Positions 17,472 through 25,823 of a stretch of DNA of 64,000 bases are shown piece by piece. The notes under the pieces were generated by a model that saw only the letters and a program-made list of their open reading frames with translations, did no database searches and was not told the DNA's origin. Location: positions 124,001 to 188,000 of the forward strand of contig CAMNTM010000001.1 of NCBI GenBank assembly GCA_946558465.1, read 5' to 3'. The stretch's first letter is position 1; every line of letters begins with the position of its first letter. The position numbers and the translations under genes are program-made. Source of the stretch: an uncultured Lachnospiraceae bacterium. GTDB taxonomy: Bacteria > Bacillota > Clostridia > Lachnospirales > Lachnospiraceae.

Positions 17472-17547
17472 CCCAAGAATAAAATATACGGCAGACAATC
17501 CATGCATCCATTCTCCAGACGGACAACCTATTTTCACCGTTTTCCTC

Positions 17548-18435
17548 TTATCCTTCTATACTCGCATCCGTCAGCATCCCGTCAGCTGTTCCACAGACAA
17601 CAATCCAATGCCCGGCAAACATATCATCGTCATTATACACCGCCTCAAAGTCTCCCCTATTATCTATAGAAAGCGATGGACTGCCGATTCTCTCTGCAAA
17701 TTCCTCCTTTGTTATATCCGTAATTCCTTCAGCCTCCTGCCAGTCATTTGCAAGCTCTGTCAATTCCTCTGCTGCATATTGCCGGAATTTACTGTCCCAG
17801 CCTGAAGCATCCGACATCAGCATATGTAATGTCTTCAGCGCCGATTCTGCAGCGTCGGCATCCTCATCCTTTTTAAGCGATACGCATTCCATATTCCCAA
17901 GCCAATCAATCTCGCCTTCAAACCAATCATATCTCCTGTCCAGCTTAAATTCTCCTAAGCTGTTTTTTATAAAAACAGGCTTCAGATATTCGGTACGGAT
18001 TTTTTCAAGCTGCGGCTCTTTTATTTCTTTCCCTAAAATCTTCACAACATAATAGCGGTTCCTAAAGGGTTCTCCCAACGGATTTAATATACCCGGCTTC
18101 ATTTTCCTTACCAGAATTTTATAAATCCCATAATCCTTAAACTTATGAATATAATTACTTGAAGCTCTTCGTATCACCCAGCACAGCGTTCCCTTCTCAC
18201 GAACTGCTTTTCCACTTTCTCTGTCAATATATGCCAGAAAGGATACTGCCGGAAAAAGAAAATCTCCCTGCACCATACCGCCTTTTGTAAACTCCTTAAC
18301 CAACACCGTCAATTCCTGCTCCTCTTGCTCATAGTCCTCTAAAAACTGTGCGGCCGGACTTGGTGTCCCCTTCTCATCTTTAAAAATCTCTTCCGTTTTT
18401 TCTCTTTTTCTAAATAAAGACTTCCTCTTCCACAT
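17548..18435 (-). CDS. DUF2262 domain protein
   Basis: A 295-residue soluble protein with no signal peptide. The C-terminal half carries the DUF2262 pattern: an acidic stretch (WLGNMECVSLKKDEDADAA), SGWDSKFRQYAAEELTELAN, ITKEEFAERIGSPSLSID and DMFAGHWIVVCGTADG. The family has no settled function and is often met near immunity or effector-type genes. The start follows GAGAGGAAGCCTTT. It is the first chromosomal gene right of the island and is followed by the truncated spoIIID copy. It may share a leftward unit with the two DUF4230 genes upstream, although about 85 bp separate them. Confidence 0.6.
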   Translation of the reverse strand: MWKRKSLFRKREKTEEIFKDEKGTPSPAAQFLEDYEQEEQELTVLVKEFTKGGMVQGDFLFPAVSFLAYIDRESGKAVREKGTLCWVIRRASSNYIHKFKDYGIYKILVRKMKPGILNPLGEPFRNRYYVVKILGKEIKEPQLEKIRTEYLKPVFIKNSLGEFKLDRRYDWFEGEIDWLGNMECVSLKKDEDADAAESALKTLHMLMSDASGWDSKFRQYAAEELTELANDWQEAEGITDITKEEFAERIGSPSLSIDNRGDFEAVYNDDDMFAGHWIVVCGTADGMLTDASIEG

Positions 18436-18521
18436 AAAGGCTTCCTCTCTAAATTTATTTCATGTTTCCAGTATATCTGTTTCCTTCCGGAAAAGCAACT
18501 TACTCACAGCATCTGCACAAA

Positions 18522-19187
18522 TTATTGCGTCGGTTTCACTATCTCCCATACAATATAATATTTCCGCCCTGTCACACTGCCTATTTGATTGATATAGTTT
18601 TCTATTAAATCTTTAGCCTGCTGTTTTGCAGTATTCAAAAGTGATGAATTATTTTCCACCTCCTTCTTCATTTCCGTCTGAGCTTCTTCGATTGCTTTTG
18701 TCTGGTCAGCCGCAGTGATCGGATTCTTCTGAAACCACTGGTCTTTTGAAATGACATAAGAATCTGCATTCCATGAGTTCTGCTCCACCATACATACAAC
18801 CTGCGGCGGCGGCAATGTAATCCTGATTTCGCTTCCGTCTGACTCTATCTCTATCAGCTCTGCCTGAAAGCTTATCTCCACGATTCCCGTATATTCTATC
18901 CAAAAGACACGATCTTTTTCGCCTAAATGAAAAAGTCCTGTCCCTGATTCTTTTACCGACTTTGCCACATTATGATAATAACATCTCAAAGCTGCAAGCT
19001 CACATATACTTTTAATCTTGTTTATGTCCGGAACAGCCTCTTTTTCTGCATCTCTCTCAGAGACAGAATGTAGATCAGCCTTGCTCCCATTATCTGTCTC
19101 TAAAGCATTCGGCGAACATCCACTCATCATACTGACAATAAAAAGTACACACCATACAACAAATATATTTCTTAAATTAATCATCAT
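18522..19187 (-). CDS. DUF4230 family lipoprotein
   Basis: A 221-residue lipoprotein. The N-terminal signal ends in a lipobox (SMMSGC), giving membrane anchoring outside the cell. The mature part (ICELAALRCYYHNVAKSV, RVFWIEYTGIVEISF, ITLPPPQVVCMVEQ) fits DUF4230. A helical tail follows with KQQAKDLIENYINQIG. It is paralogous to the next gene upstream: both have the order strand-rich core, ITLPPPxV/IILLPEIEV motif and Ala/Lys helix. They are 19 bp apart and probably cotranscribed. Function unknown. Confidence 0.65.
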   Translation of the reverse strand: MMINLRNIFVVWCVLFIVSMMSGCSPNALETDNGSKADLHSVSERDAEKEAVPDINKIKSICELAALRCYYHNVAKSVKESGTGLFHLGEKDRVFWIEYTGIVEISFQAELIEIESDGSEIRITLPPPQVVCMVEQNSWNADSYVISKDQWFQKNPITAADQTKAIEEAQTEMKKEVENNSSLLNTAKQQAKDLIENYINQIGSVTGRKYYIVWEIVKPTQ

Positions 19188-19206
19188 TATTTCAGGTCAT
19201 ATCTCC

Positions 19207-19869
19207 TTATTCTTTCTCCACATATGCCAATACCTTAACTGTATATTTATTCTCCCCGCTGATCTGACTGACCCAGGGCTCTACCAGTGCTTTTGCCGCC
19301 GTCTTTGCCGTCTCTCTCGCAGTAGTTATAATGCTGGCATCCTTTCCGGCTTTTAGTGACAAGTCTTCGTTAGCCGCCTTATATGCTTCCTGCGCGACTG
19401 TCTCCGTATTATATTTTTCATCAGCAAATATGTATTCCATCGTACCGGCATCAACTATAGGAGTCGTAACTTCAATTTCCGGAAGAAGTATAATAATCGT
19501 ACCGGAGCCTTCCTCCAATGAGACGCTTATCTTACTTACATCAATTCCGGCTTTAACCGTCCCTTCATACGCTACATAATATTTTATATCTCCGGTATCC
19601 TCATCGTACACTGCTGTATATCCATTATATGGATACTCCGCCGTATACAGCCTGCTTATCCTCACAGCTTCCTCTAAGGCCGTCTCTGTAACTGTTTCAA
19701 CCCTTCCATTTTCTCCTGCCACCATATTTTCAGCCTTTTTTATCAAATTCGGAGCTGACAGATTCCGAACAAACGGAACAGTGAACATAACTGCTGCAGC
19801 TATAAATACATACACCGGCAGTCGTCCCCAGCTCTTTTTACGATAAAAATCCATTTCCCGGTTCTTCAT
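19207..19869 (-). CDS. DUF4230 family membrane-anchored protein
   Basis: A 220-residue protein with one N-terminal membrane helix (LPVYVFIAAAVMFTVPFV) and an extracellular DUF4230 domain (YYVAYEGTVKAGIDVSKISV, GTIIILLPEIEV). It ends in an Ala-rich helix (TARETAKTAAKALVEPWVSQ). It is the paralogue of the lipoprotein just downstream. One is held by a helix and the other by a lipid, so they may form a pair at the outer membrane face; that is inference. Ribosome site CGGGAG before the ATG at 19869. Confidence 0.65.
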   Translation of the reverse strand: MKNREMDFYRKKSWGRLPVYVFIAAAVMFTVPFVRNLSAPNLIKKAENMVAGENGRVETVTETALEEAVRISRLYTAEYPYNGYTAVYDEDTGDIKYYVAYEGTVKAGIDVSKISVSLEEGSGTIIILLPEIEVTTPIVDAGTMEYIFADEKYNTETVAQEAYKAANEDLSLKAGKDASIITTARETAKTAAKALVEPWVSQISGENKYTVKVLAYVEKE

Positions 19870-19980
19870 TCTCCCGCTGTCCTTTCCCAGTCCAATACTC
19901 TAAGTCAAGCCGTCCTCTAAAACATTTTAGTCTCAACATCATTTTATGTTCCCAATCCTTTCGATAATCCGGGAAATGAA

Positions 19981-20028
19981 AAATTCTGTGTGTACAGCGG
20001 CATAGAAACAGCTGTACACACAGAATTT
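19981..20028 (-). terminator. Strong terminator after the amino-acid ABC operon
   Basis: A perfect 18-bp stem (arms 20028-20011 and 19998-19981 on the minus strand) with a 12-nt loop runs into a short T-rich tail. The stem overlaps the stop codon of the ATPase gene. Confidence 0.8.
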
Positions 20029-20761
20029 ATTTTAACTGGTCTAAAAACCTTTTCGTACGTTCATGCTCCGGACCTGAAAATATCTTTTCCGGCGTTCCTT
20101 CTTCCAGAATCACACCACCGTCCATAAATAAAACTCTGTCTGCTATATCCCTGGCGAAACGCATCTCGTGTGTCACAATCAGCATAGTACGTTCATGCTC
20201 CTTTGCAAGCCTGCGGATGATCTCCAGAATTCCGGCAACCAGCTCAGGGTCCAGAGATGATGTCGGCTCATCAAACAGAATAACCTTTGGATTGACTGCC
20301 ATAGCTCTTGCGATTCCTACCCGCTGCTGCTGTCCGCCCGACAGTCTTGACGGATACTCATTTGTCTTATCCATAAGTCCCACCTGTTCAAGATATCCCA
20401 GTGCCCTTTCCTGCGCAGCCTGCTTGTCCATATTTTGTACGGACAGCATAGGAAGCATCACATTCTGCAGTACAGTTTTATTTTTGAATACATTATAGTT
20501 CTGAAAAACCATAGAGCTTTTCATTCTAACTGCCCGGATTTCTTTTTCCTTACAGCTTTCTGCATCAACCCTCACTCCGTCTATTTCAAGCCTTCCTTTT
20601 TCCGGTCTTTCGATGAAATTAATACATCTGAGAAAGGTGGACTTTCCCATCCCAGAAGGCCCGATTATGGCAACGACCTCTCCTTTTTTTGCCGCAAAAT
20701 CTATTCCCTTAAGAACGTGCAGATCTCCAAAACTTTTATGAAGGTTCTCTACTCTAATCAT
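20027..20761 (-). CDS. Amino-acid-type ABC transporter ATPase
   Basis: ATP-hydrolysing subunit of an importer of the polar amino acid (GlnQ/TcyN) family, 244 residues. Walker A GPSGMGKST, Q-loop VFQNYNVF, signature LSGGQQQR, Walker B VILFDEPTSSLDPE and the switch His in IVTHEMRF are all intact. The ATG overlaps the stop codon of the DUF169 gene by 4 nt, so the two are translationally coupled. It is the last gene of the operon: binding protein, permease, DUF169 protein, ATPase. Confidence 0.93.
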   Translation of the reverse strand: MIRVENLHKSFGDLHVLKGIDFAAKKGEVVAIIGPSGMGKSTFLRCINFIERPEKGRLEIDGVRVDAESCKEKEIRAVRMKSSMVFQNYNVFKNKTVLQNVMLPMLSVQNMDKQAAQERALGYLEQVGLMDKTNEYPSRLSGGQQQRVGIARAMAVNPKVILFDEPTSSLDPELVAGILEIIRRLAKEHERTMLIVTHEMRFARDIADRVLFMDGGVILEEGTPEKIFSGPEHERTKRFLDQLK

Positions 20762-21582
20762 TTTAATTCCTCATTTCTCAGCTGCTCATACTTCTGCGGG
20801 TTTACATACGCTTTGCCTTCCTTTCCATAATGAATATGATCATCAATTGCAAAGCCCAGCTCATCAGGACTTACCAGTCTTTCTCGGATCGCCTGTTTTC
20901 TCTCCGGATATTCGATGTAATTCAACGTTGCAAGAATTCCTTCCGTCAAGGGTGCGAGCTGCTGAATCGGCACACCCACCCCCATCTCATCATCTGTCCA
21001 GCCGCACATTTTCCTCGTTCCTGCACATAATACAGAAAAATTCAAATCGTTTTTCTCAAACGGACTCGCCGTCAAATCTGCACAAACACCTTGATTTCCT
21101 GCCATGCACAAATGCTTCGGTATGCCATACTTATAAGAATATCCCTCCACCACTCTCATAAGCTGATATGCATTTACCATAAACAGAGCGACATCTGCAG
21201 CCTCAAGCTCCTCAAGCGGCCCAATCTCAACCCCGTATATTCTCTGCTGTATACGGGATATATCCCTTGTGACTGCCTTCGCAACTGCACGGGTTTCATA
21301 CAGCTTAATACTATAATAGCGCTCACCGGACACTACACATTCCATCTCCTCATCAAGCCCCAGTGCCTCCAAAGCACACCGGCAGCCGAAGTGCTCTGCA
21401 CACGCCTTAAAATGTCCGCCGGACATTGCTTTGTGAACCATCATGCAGTAGCTTGTTTTTCTGCCGTAATCCTCAATATCTAAACCTTGATATTCAGATT
21501 TAAAATATAAAAACCTGACACCGATGATTCTCCGCTTTAACCCTAAAGCTTTATTAAGACAATTCACATTATATTCTTCCAT
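20758..21582 (-). CDS. DUF169 family protein
   Basis: A 274-residue cytosolic protein from Met at 21582 (AGGAG 10 nt upstream; an ATG at 21591 is too close to that site). It is Cys-rich (SYCMMVHKA, HFKACAEHFGCRCALEALGL, LCAGTRKMCGW), with the DUF169 layout and GVPIQQLAPLTEGILATLNY near the end. The clustered Cys and His suggest metal or cofactor binding, but no activity is established for the family. It lies inside the ABC importer operon between permease and ATPase. It may process or sense the imported compound, which I would guess is sulfur-containing. Confidence 0.75.
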   Translation of the reverse strand: MEEYNVNCLNKALGLKRRIIGVRFLYFKSEYQGLDIEDYGRKTSYCMMVHKAMSGGHFKACAEHFGCRCALEALGLDEEMECVVSGERYYSIKLYETRAVAKAVTRDISRIQQRIYGVEIGPLEELEAADVALFMVNAYQLMRVVEGYSYKYGIPKHLCMAGNQGVCADLTASPFEKNDLNFSVLCAGTRKMCGWTDDEMGVGVPIQQLAPLTEGILATLNYIEYPERKQAIRERLVSPDELGFAIDDHIHYGKEGKAYVNPQKYEQLRNEELK

Positions 21583-21689
21583 CTTGCGCATACTCCTTAC
21601 CTATTTTTCATTTCCTATAATACCACAAACTGCTCTGTACAGCTTTTATACACACTCTATAACACAGCAGGCCGTTCCCTATTCCGATA

Positions 21690-22355
21690 TCACAAATATT
21701 TACATATTTTAGTTTCCATCATCTTCAGCAGTCTGTCAATCACAACCAAAACCACCCAGTAAACAATACCTACAGCTATGTATGCCTCAAAAAAGTTCAG
21801 ACTTGACCCTCCCAGCATTTTTGCCTGAGACAAAAGCTCCACAACTCCAATCGTAAATCCGATTGCCGTATTTTTTATCATTGTGATAAAGGCATTGCCA
21901 AGCGACGGAAAAGCTGCCACAAAGGCCTGCGGCAGAATGATCTCCTTATACATTGCAAATGTACTTAAGCCTATCGACAATCCTGCCTCCTTCTGCCCCC
22001 TGTCAACGGAAAGCAGTCCTCCGCGGATGGTCTCCGCAATAAACGCTGATGAATTCATCGCGATCGTAATAATAAGCGCAGCGCTTCCCGTAACACTCTT
22101 CATAAAGTCAAACACCTGCGGCAGTCCAAAATAAAATATGAAGAGCTGTGTAATATATGGTGTAGAACGAAAATAAGAAATATAAATACCTGCCAATCCT
22201 TTTACAATTCGATTCTTGGACGTATAGCAGATCTCCAGAAAAAGCCCTAATATAAATGCCGCAAGGAAGGCAATTATCCCAAGCCACAAAGTATACGGCA
22301 CCTTTAATATAAGCTTGGGAAAACACGAAACAAAAAACTCATTATCAAATCTCAT
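21690..22355 (-). CDS. Amino-acid-type ABC transporter permease
   Basis: A 221-residue membrane subunit of the HisM/TcyL type. It has about five helices (YTLWLGIIAFLAAFILGLFL at the start). The coupling motif before the ATPase contact is the EAA-like loop EAGLSIGLSTFAMYKEIILPQA. YFRSTPYITQLFIFYFGLP is the family box (RGTPLLVQLF type). Its stop lies about 100 bp before the DUF169 gene. A hairpin with a T-tail separates it from the binding-protein gene, which would lower its level relative to the binding protein. Confidence 0.92.
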   Translation of the reverse strand: MRFDNEFFVSCFPKLILKVPYTLWLGIIAFLAAFILGLFLEICYTSKNRIVKGLAGIYISYFRSTPYITQLFIFYFGLPQVFDFMKSVTGSAALIITIAMNSSAFIAETIRGGLLSVDRGQKEAGLSIGLSTFAMYKEIILPQAFVAAFPSLGNAFITMIKNTAIGFTIGVVELLSQAKMLGGSSLNFFEAYIAVGIVYWVVLVVIDRLLKMMETKICKYL

Positions 22356-22385
22356 CTAAATCTATCCTTTTTATATCGTATTTCG

Positions 22386-22421
22386 GTTTTAAAAAGGCAG
22401 TCTCTAAATCAAGACTGCCTT
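22386..22421 (-). terminator. Intra-operon terminator-like hairpin
   Basis: A 10-bp stem, AAGGCAGTCT/AGACTGCCTT (arms 22421-22412 and 22403-22394), is followed by TTTAAAA on the minus strand, between the binding-protein and permease genes. It probably gives partial termination, so that binding protein exceeds transporter. Confidence 0.65.
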
Positions 22422-22454
22422 CTGCCCGCACACCTGACAGCGCACGTTACCTTT

Positions 22455-23282
22455 TTACTCTACAGTATCTGTTACGTCTCTCTTATAATATTGTTCGGAT
22501 AATTCTGCAAGCGTGCCATCCTCTCTCATCTCTTTGATAGCATTATTAAATGCTTCCACCTTCTCGGAATCTGCATCCTTAGCAAATGGAAATGCCTGGT
22601 AATCTACAATAATCGGCTCTCCGACTAATTTGAAATTATACTCACCCTTTTCATTGATAGAATCAAAGGAAAGCTCCGTAATCGGAAATGCATCATAGTG
22701 GCCGACCGACAGCTCATCATATATATTTCCTGACGTTACAACCAACTCAATCTTTTTATCATCCGCAAGCTCTGCATTATACTCATTAAAAAATGTTTCC
22801 AAAACCGTTCCATATTCAATACATACTTTTCTGCCCTGAAGATCGTCTACCGACTCTGCCGGGTCATCTCCGCGGACCGCCATGCGGATTTTGTTCGCTG
22901 CATATTTCTCTGTAAATGTATAGGTCTCTTCTCTCTCCGGCGTCACAGAAATCTGCGCGGCAATCGTATCATACTTTCCGCTGTCAAGACCTGAAAACAT
23001 TGCGCCGTAATCATCTGAAAGCTCCCATGTCACCTCATAGCCCGCACGCTTTGCAATTTCCTCAATAACATCATGCTCAAATCCTGTTAAATCTCCGTTA
23101 TCATCGGTATAAATTACCGGGAAAAAGCTTCCTGTTCCTACAACTGTAAGCTCCTTCTTCTCCTCGGTGCCTTCTGTTTTCTCCTCTGTCTCTTTTTTCT
23201 CAGATGAATCCGAACCACATCCTACTGCCAGCGTTACACCCATTGCAGCACATAACAGCATGCTGATCAACCTTCTTTTCAT
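22455..23282 (-). CDS. Amino-acid-type ABC substrate-binding lipoprotein
   Basis: A 275-residue family 3 solute-binding protein, lipid-anchored (lipobox AVGCGSDSS) with an acidic Lys/Glu/Thr linker. Typical blocks are FPVIYTDDNGDLTGFEHDVI, FSGLDSGKYDTIAAQISVTP and VCIEYGTVLE. The ligand cannot be read directly. Similarity to cystine- or polar-amino-acid binders is suggested by the operon type. Start at 23282 after AAAGGAGAAGGTTT. It is the first gene of the operon. Confidence 0.9.
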   Translation of the reverse strand: MKRRLISMLLCAAMGVTLAVGCGSDSSEKKETEEKTEGTEEKKELTVVGTGSFFPVIYTDDNGDLTGFEHDVIEEIAKRAGYEVTWELSDDYGAMFSGLDSGKYDTIAAQISVTPEREETYTFTEKYAANKIRMAVRGDDPAESVDDLQGRKVCIEYGTVLETFFNEYNAELADDKKIELVVTSGNIYDELSVGHYDAFPITELSFDSINEKGEYNFKLVGEPIIVDYQAFPFAKDADSEKVEAFNNAIKEMREDGTLAELSEQYYKRDVTDTVE

Positions 23283-23340
23283 AAACCTTCTCCTTTGTTA
23301 TATTATGATGTTGAGGTCAAAAAATCTTTTGCCCCCATGA

Positions 23341-23416
23341 TGATACTCTCAGTTACACGCGGTTCTGAGAGTATCAATCTGTAAAATAATATACCATCTT
23401 GTATACACGGAGACAA
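23341..23416 (-). promoter_or_regulatory. Promoter and leader palindrome of the amino-acid ABC operon
   Basis: On the minus strand TTGTCT (23416-23411), 17 bp and TATATT (23393-23388) form a fair sigma-A promoter, with a very AT-rich tract upstream. A perfect 12-bp inverted repeat (arms 23376-23365 and 23352-23341, TGATACTCTCAG/CTGAGAGTATCA) lies 12 bp downstream of the -10. It could be an operator or an RNA leader stem. The promoter spacer also contains TTGTATACAC. Confidence 0.6.
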
Positions 23417-23566
23417 ATTGATATTCCAAATAATTATAATCATTTATTTATTTTACCTATATAATTATCTACATTTTATTCCCGCGAAACAACGAACCAA
23501 GCAGCCATGCTTGCATAGATATTTGACTTACAGGCTTACCTCCATCCGCCTCTTCACACATTTCCT

Positions 23567-24436
23567 CTACTCGTATTTCTTATTCAGTGAAAAGCCTCTT
23601 CCCTTCACTTCGCTCACTCTGCTTACTACCATAAAGCTTACCGGATCAATCCCTCTGACAATCTTCTCTACTCTCGGAAGCTCCCGGTTCGAAATTACGC
23701 TGAATATCATCTGTGTCTTATTGTGGAGATAGCCGCTCTCTCCTTCCAGCATCGTCACGCCCCTGTCTAACTCCTTCAATATCGCATCTCGTATCTCTGC
23801 GGATTTCTCACTGATAATTCTGACCTCTGTCCTTGTCGTTCCCATAAGCAGCATCTTATCGAGAACAAGTGTGTAGACCAGTACCAGAACAATGCCGTAC
23901 AATATATTTTCTGGTTTGCGGAATATAGCCTGCGACAGCAGAATACACACATCAAATACATACATGCTTATTGAAACTGGAATTCGAAAATACTGCTTAA
24001 GCACCAGCGGAGGAATATCCATACCCCCTGTAGACGCCCCTGAACGAATGACAATTCCCAGTGCGATTCCGATCCCCAGTCCTGAGAACAGTGTGCACAA
24101 AAATATATCCTCCGTCAGCACAACCCCTTCCAGCATTCTGTCAAATATTTCAAGCGCCATCGGGTATAAAAATGTACTGGCAAGTGTCGTAGATGCAAAA
24201 GCCTTCCCCAAAACTTTATATCCTAAGGCAAGCATAACGATGTTGAAAATAAGCACAAAGCCCGATATCGATATGCCCGTCAAATAATTTACAGTCAGCG
24301 CCATACCTGTCGTTCCTCCTGTCACAAGACCGGCAGGGAGCAGAAAAAGCTTAACTGTCAATGCATATAAAAAATTTCCCGCAACAACAGCAACCAGCGG
24401 CATGACAGTCTGATATACGTCTCTTTTTTTCTTCAT
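23567..24436 (-). CDS. YitT family membrane protein (DUF161/DUF2179)
   Basis: A membrane protein of about 289 residues from the Met at 24436 (AGAGG 10 nt upstream; a further 27 in-frame residues upstream look unrelated). The N-terminal two thirds has five or six helices (VAVVAGNFLYALTVKLFLLP, GISISGFVLIFNIVMLALGY, LFSGLGIGIALGIVIRSGAS). The C-terminal domain DUF2179 (TRTEVRIISEKSAEIRDAIL, GVTMLEGESGYLH) is cytosolic and nucleotide-binding-like. The function of the family is not settled. It stands alone, 150 bp upstream of the ABC operon promoter region. Confidence 0.88.
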   Translation of the reverse strand: MKKKRDVYQTVMPLVAVVAGNFLYALTVKLFLLPAGLVTGGTTGMALTVNYLTGISISGFVLIFNIVMLALGYKVLGKAFASTTLASTFLYPMALEIFDRMLEGVVLTEDIFLCTLFSGLGIGIALGIVIRSGASTGGMDIPPLVLKQYFRIPVSISMYVFDVCILLSQAIFRKPENILYGIVLVLVYTLVLDKMLLMGTTRTEVRIISEKSAEIRDAILKELDRGVTMLEGESGYLHNKTQMIFSVISNRELPRVEKIVRGIDPVSFMVVSRVSEVKGRGFSLNKKYE

Positions 24437-24515
24437 AATCTTCATACCTCTCATGTTCCATACATAATATACCGCCTGCAGAATACTCCACCGGTATATT
24501 CCCCAGATTTTCATC

Positions 24516-24563
24516 AAAAAAATCCACGTCTGCTAAAGAATGTTCCCTAACAAACGTGGATCT
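24516..24563 (-). terminator. Terminator after the prolyl isomerase gene
   Basis: The stem ATCCACGT/ACGTGGAT with further imperfect pairing inside is followed by seven T on the minus strand, just after the stop codon at 24570. Confidence 0.8.
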
Positions 24564-24569
24564 GGAAGC

Positions 24570-25625
24570 TTACTCTGCTGCCTTTTGAATACAATGCTCT
24601 GCAAGCCACTCCATTACCAGGTTTCCAAGCGCCATTTCCTTTAACTCTTCTTCCGACGCCATCTTCTTTAATTCCTCTACATCTTTTATCCCGTTATTTT
24701 GGGCAATTACTTCGAGCTGCTCCTCATAAGCAGAATCATCCAGCTTAATATTCTCCTTCTTGGCAATCGCCTCGGCAATCATATTCTGCTTTACGCGGTC
24801 CTTTACCACTTCATCTACCCGCTTTTCAAAAGTCTCAACATCCATCCCGGTCTGCACTTCCAAAAACTCCTCGTACTCCATTCCAGAGGTATCTGCCGCT
24901 GACTTGTAGCTGTCAATCAAATCACCGGAGAGCTTTTCTACCTTCTCCTTCGGATACTTGCTCACCTCAGTATTGTTCACAACTTCTTCCCATACTTTCG
25001 ATGCCAGCTCATCGCTGTACGCTGTCTCATTCTCCTTCTCAAGCTGCTTTCTGATCTCTTTTTTATACTCGTCTATCGTCTTAGATTCTTCAGATACATT
25101 CTTTACAAATTCATCGGTAAGCTCCGGCACCTGCGATTCGGTAATGCTATTCACCGTAATCGTAAATACTACATCCTTGCCGGCATATTCTGCATTGCCG
25201 TAATTATCCGGAAATGCTCCATTCCAGTCATATGTCTCTCCCGTCTTATGGCCGACTACACTATCCTCAAAGCCTTCAATAAATGCACCGGAACCGATTG
25301 TCAGAGGATAGTCCTCCCCGGCTCCTCCTTCAAACTCTACACCGTCAATCTTACCTACAAAATCAATATTAACCGTATCGCCGTTTTCCACTGCACGGTC
25401 TGTAATCTCGTTAACCTGAGAATTACTTTCCAGGACAGCCTGAATCATATTATCCACATTTTCATCCGTAACTTCCTCCGGCTTACTGACTTGCTCCACC
25501 TCAACATCCTTATACTGCGTAATTTTCAGACTGTCCGTCTCAAGTCCCTTGCTCGCCTGACAGCCGGATAAAATCATAGAAAATAACATCACTCCCGCCG
25601 CTGCCGCCGCTAATCTTCTCTTCAT
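24570..25625 (-). CDS. FKBP-type prolyl isomerase lipoprotein with trigger-factor-like C-domain
   Basis: A 351-residue extracytoplasmic lipoprotein from Met at 25625 (GAGGTG upstream). The lipobox is MILSGC. An FKBP domain at about 85-170 is marked by NGDTVNIDFVGKIDGVEFEG and GSGAFIEGFEDSVVGHKTGE. A long helical region follows (FVKNVSEESKTIDEYKKEI to MALGNLVMEWLAEH) that resembles the trigger factor C-terminal chaperone arm. It probably folds secreted or surface proteins outside the membrane. It is monocistronic, with a fair promoter upstream and a strong terminator. Confidence 0.88.
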   Translation of the reverse strand: MKRRLAAAAAGVMLFSMILSGCQASKGLETDSLKITQYKDVEVEQVSKPEEVTDENVDNMIQAVLESNSQVNEITDRAVENGDTVNIDFVGKIDGVEFEGGAGEDYPLTIGSGAFIEGFEDSVVGHKTGETYDWNGAFPDNYGNAEYAGKDVVFTITVNSITESQVPELTDEFVKNVSEESKTIDEYKKEIRKQLEKENETAYSDELASKVWEEVVNNTEVSKYPKEKVEKLSGDLIDSYKSAADTSGMEYEEFLEVQTGMDVETFEKRVDEVVKDRVKQNMIAEAIAKKENIKLDDSAYEEQLEVIAQNNGIKDVEELKKMASEEELKEMALGNLVMEWLAEHCIQKAAE

Positions 25626-25676
25626 ACTACACCTCATCTATTCAATAATCTGCCGCTATCTCACTGCAACTCTTAT

Positions 25677-25705
25677 GTTATAACACATATCTGCCCGCTT
25701 GAAAA
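25677..25705 (-). promoter_or_regulatory. Probable promoter of the prolyl isomerase gene
   Basis: On the minus strand TTTTCA (25705-25700), 17 bp and TATAAC (25682-25677) give a moderate sigma-A match about 50 nt before the start codon. Confidence 0.4.
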
Positions 25706-25823
25706 TACTTTTCACACATATTTCACTAAAGAATATTGTTTGCTCCGGATCATATCCGTGCCCGTACCAAAGGGCGCCGCCGGTATACAAGGCCTTCATG
25801 CCCAAACCGGAAGGATATCAGTC

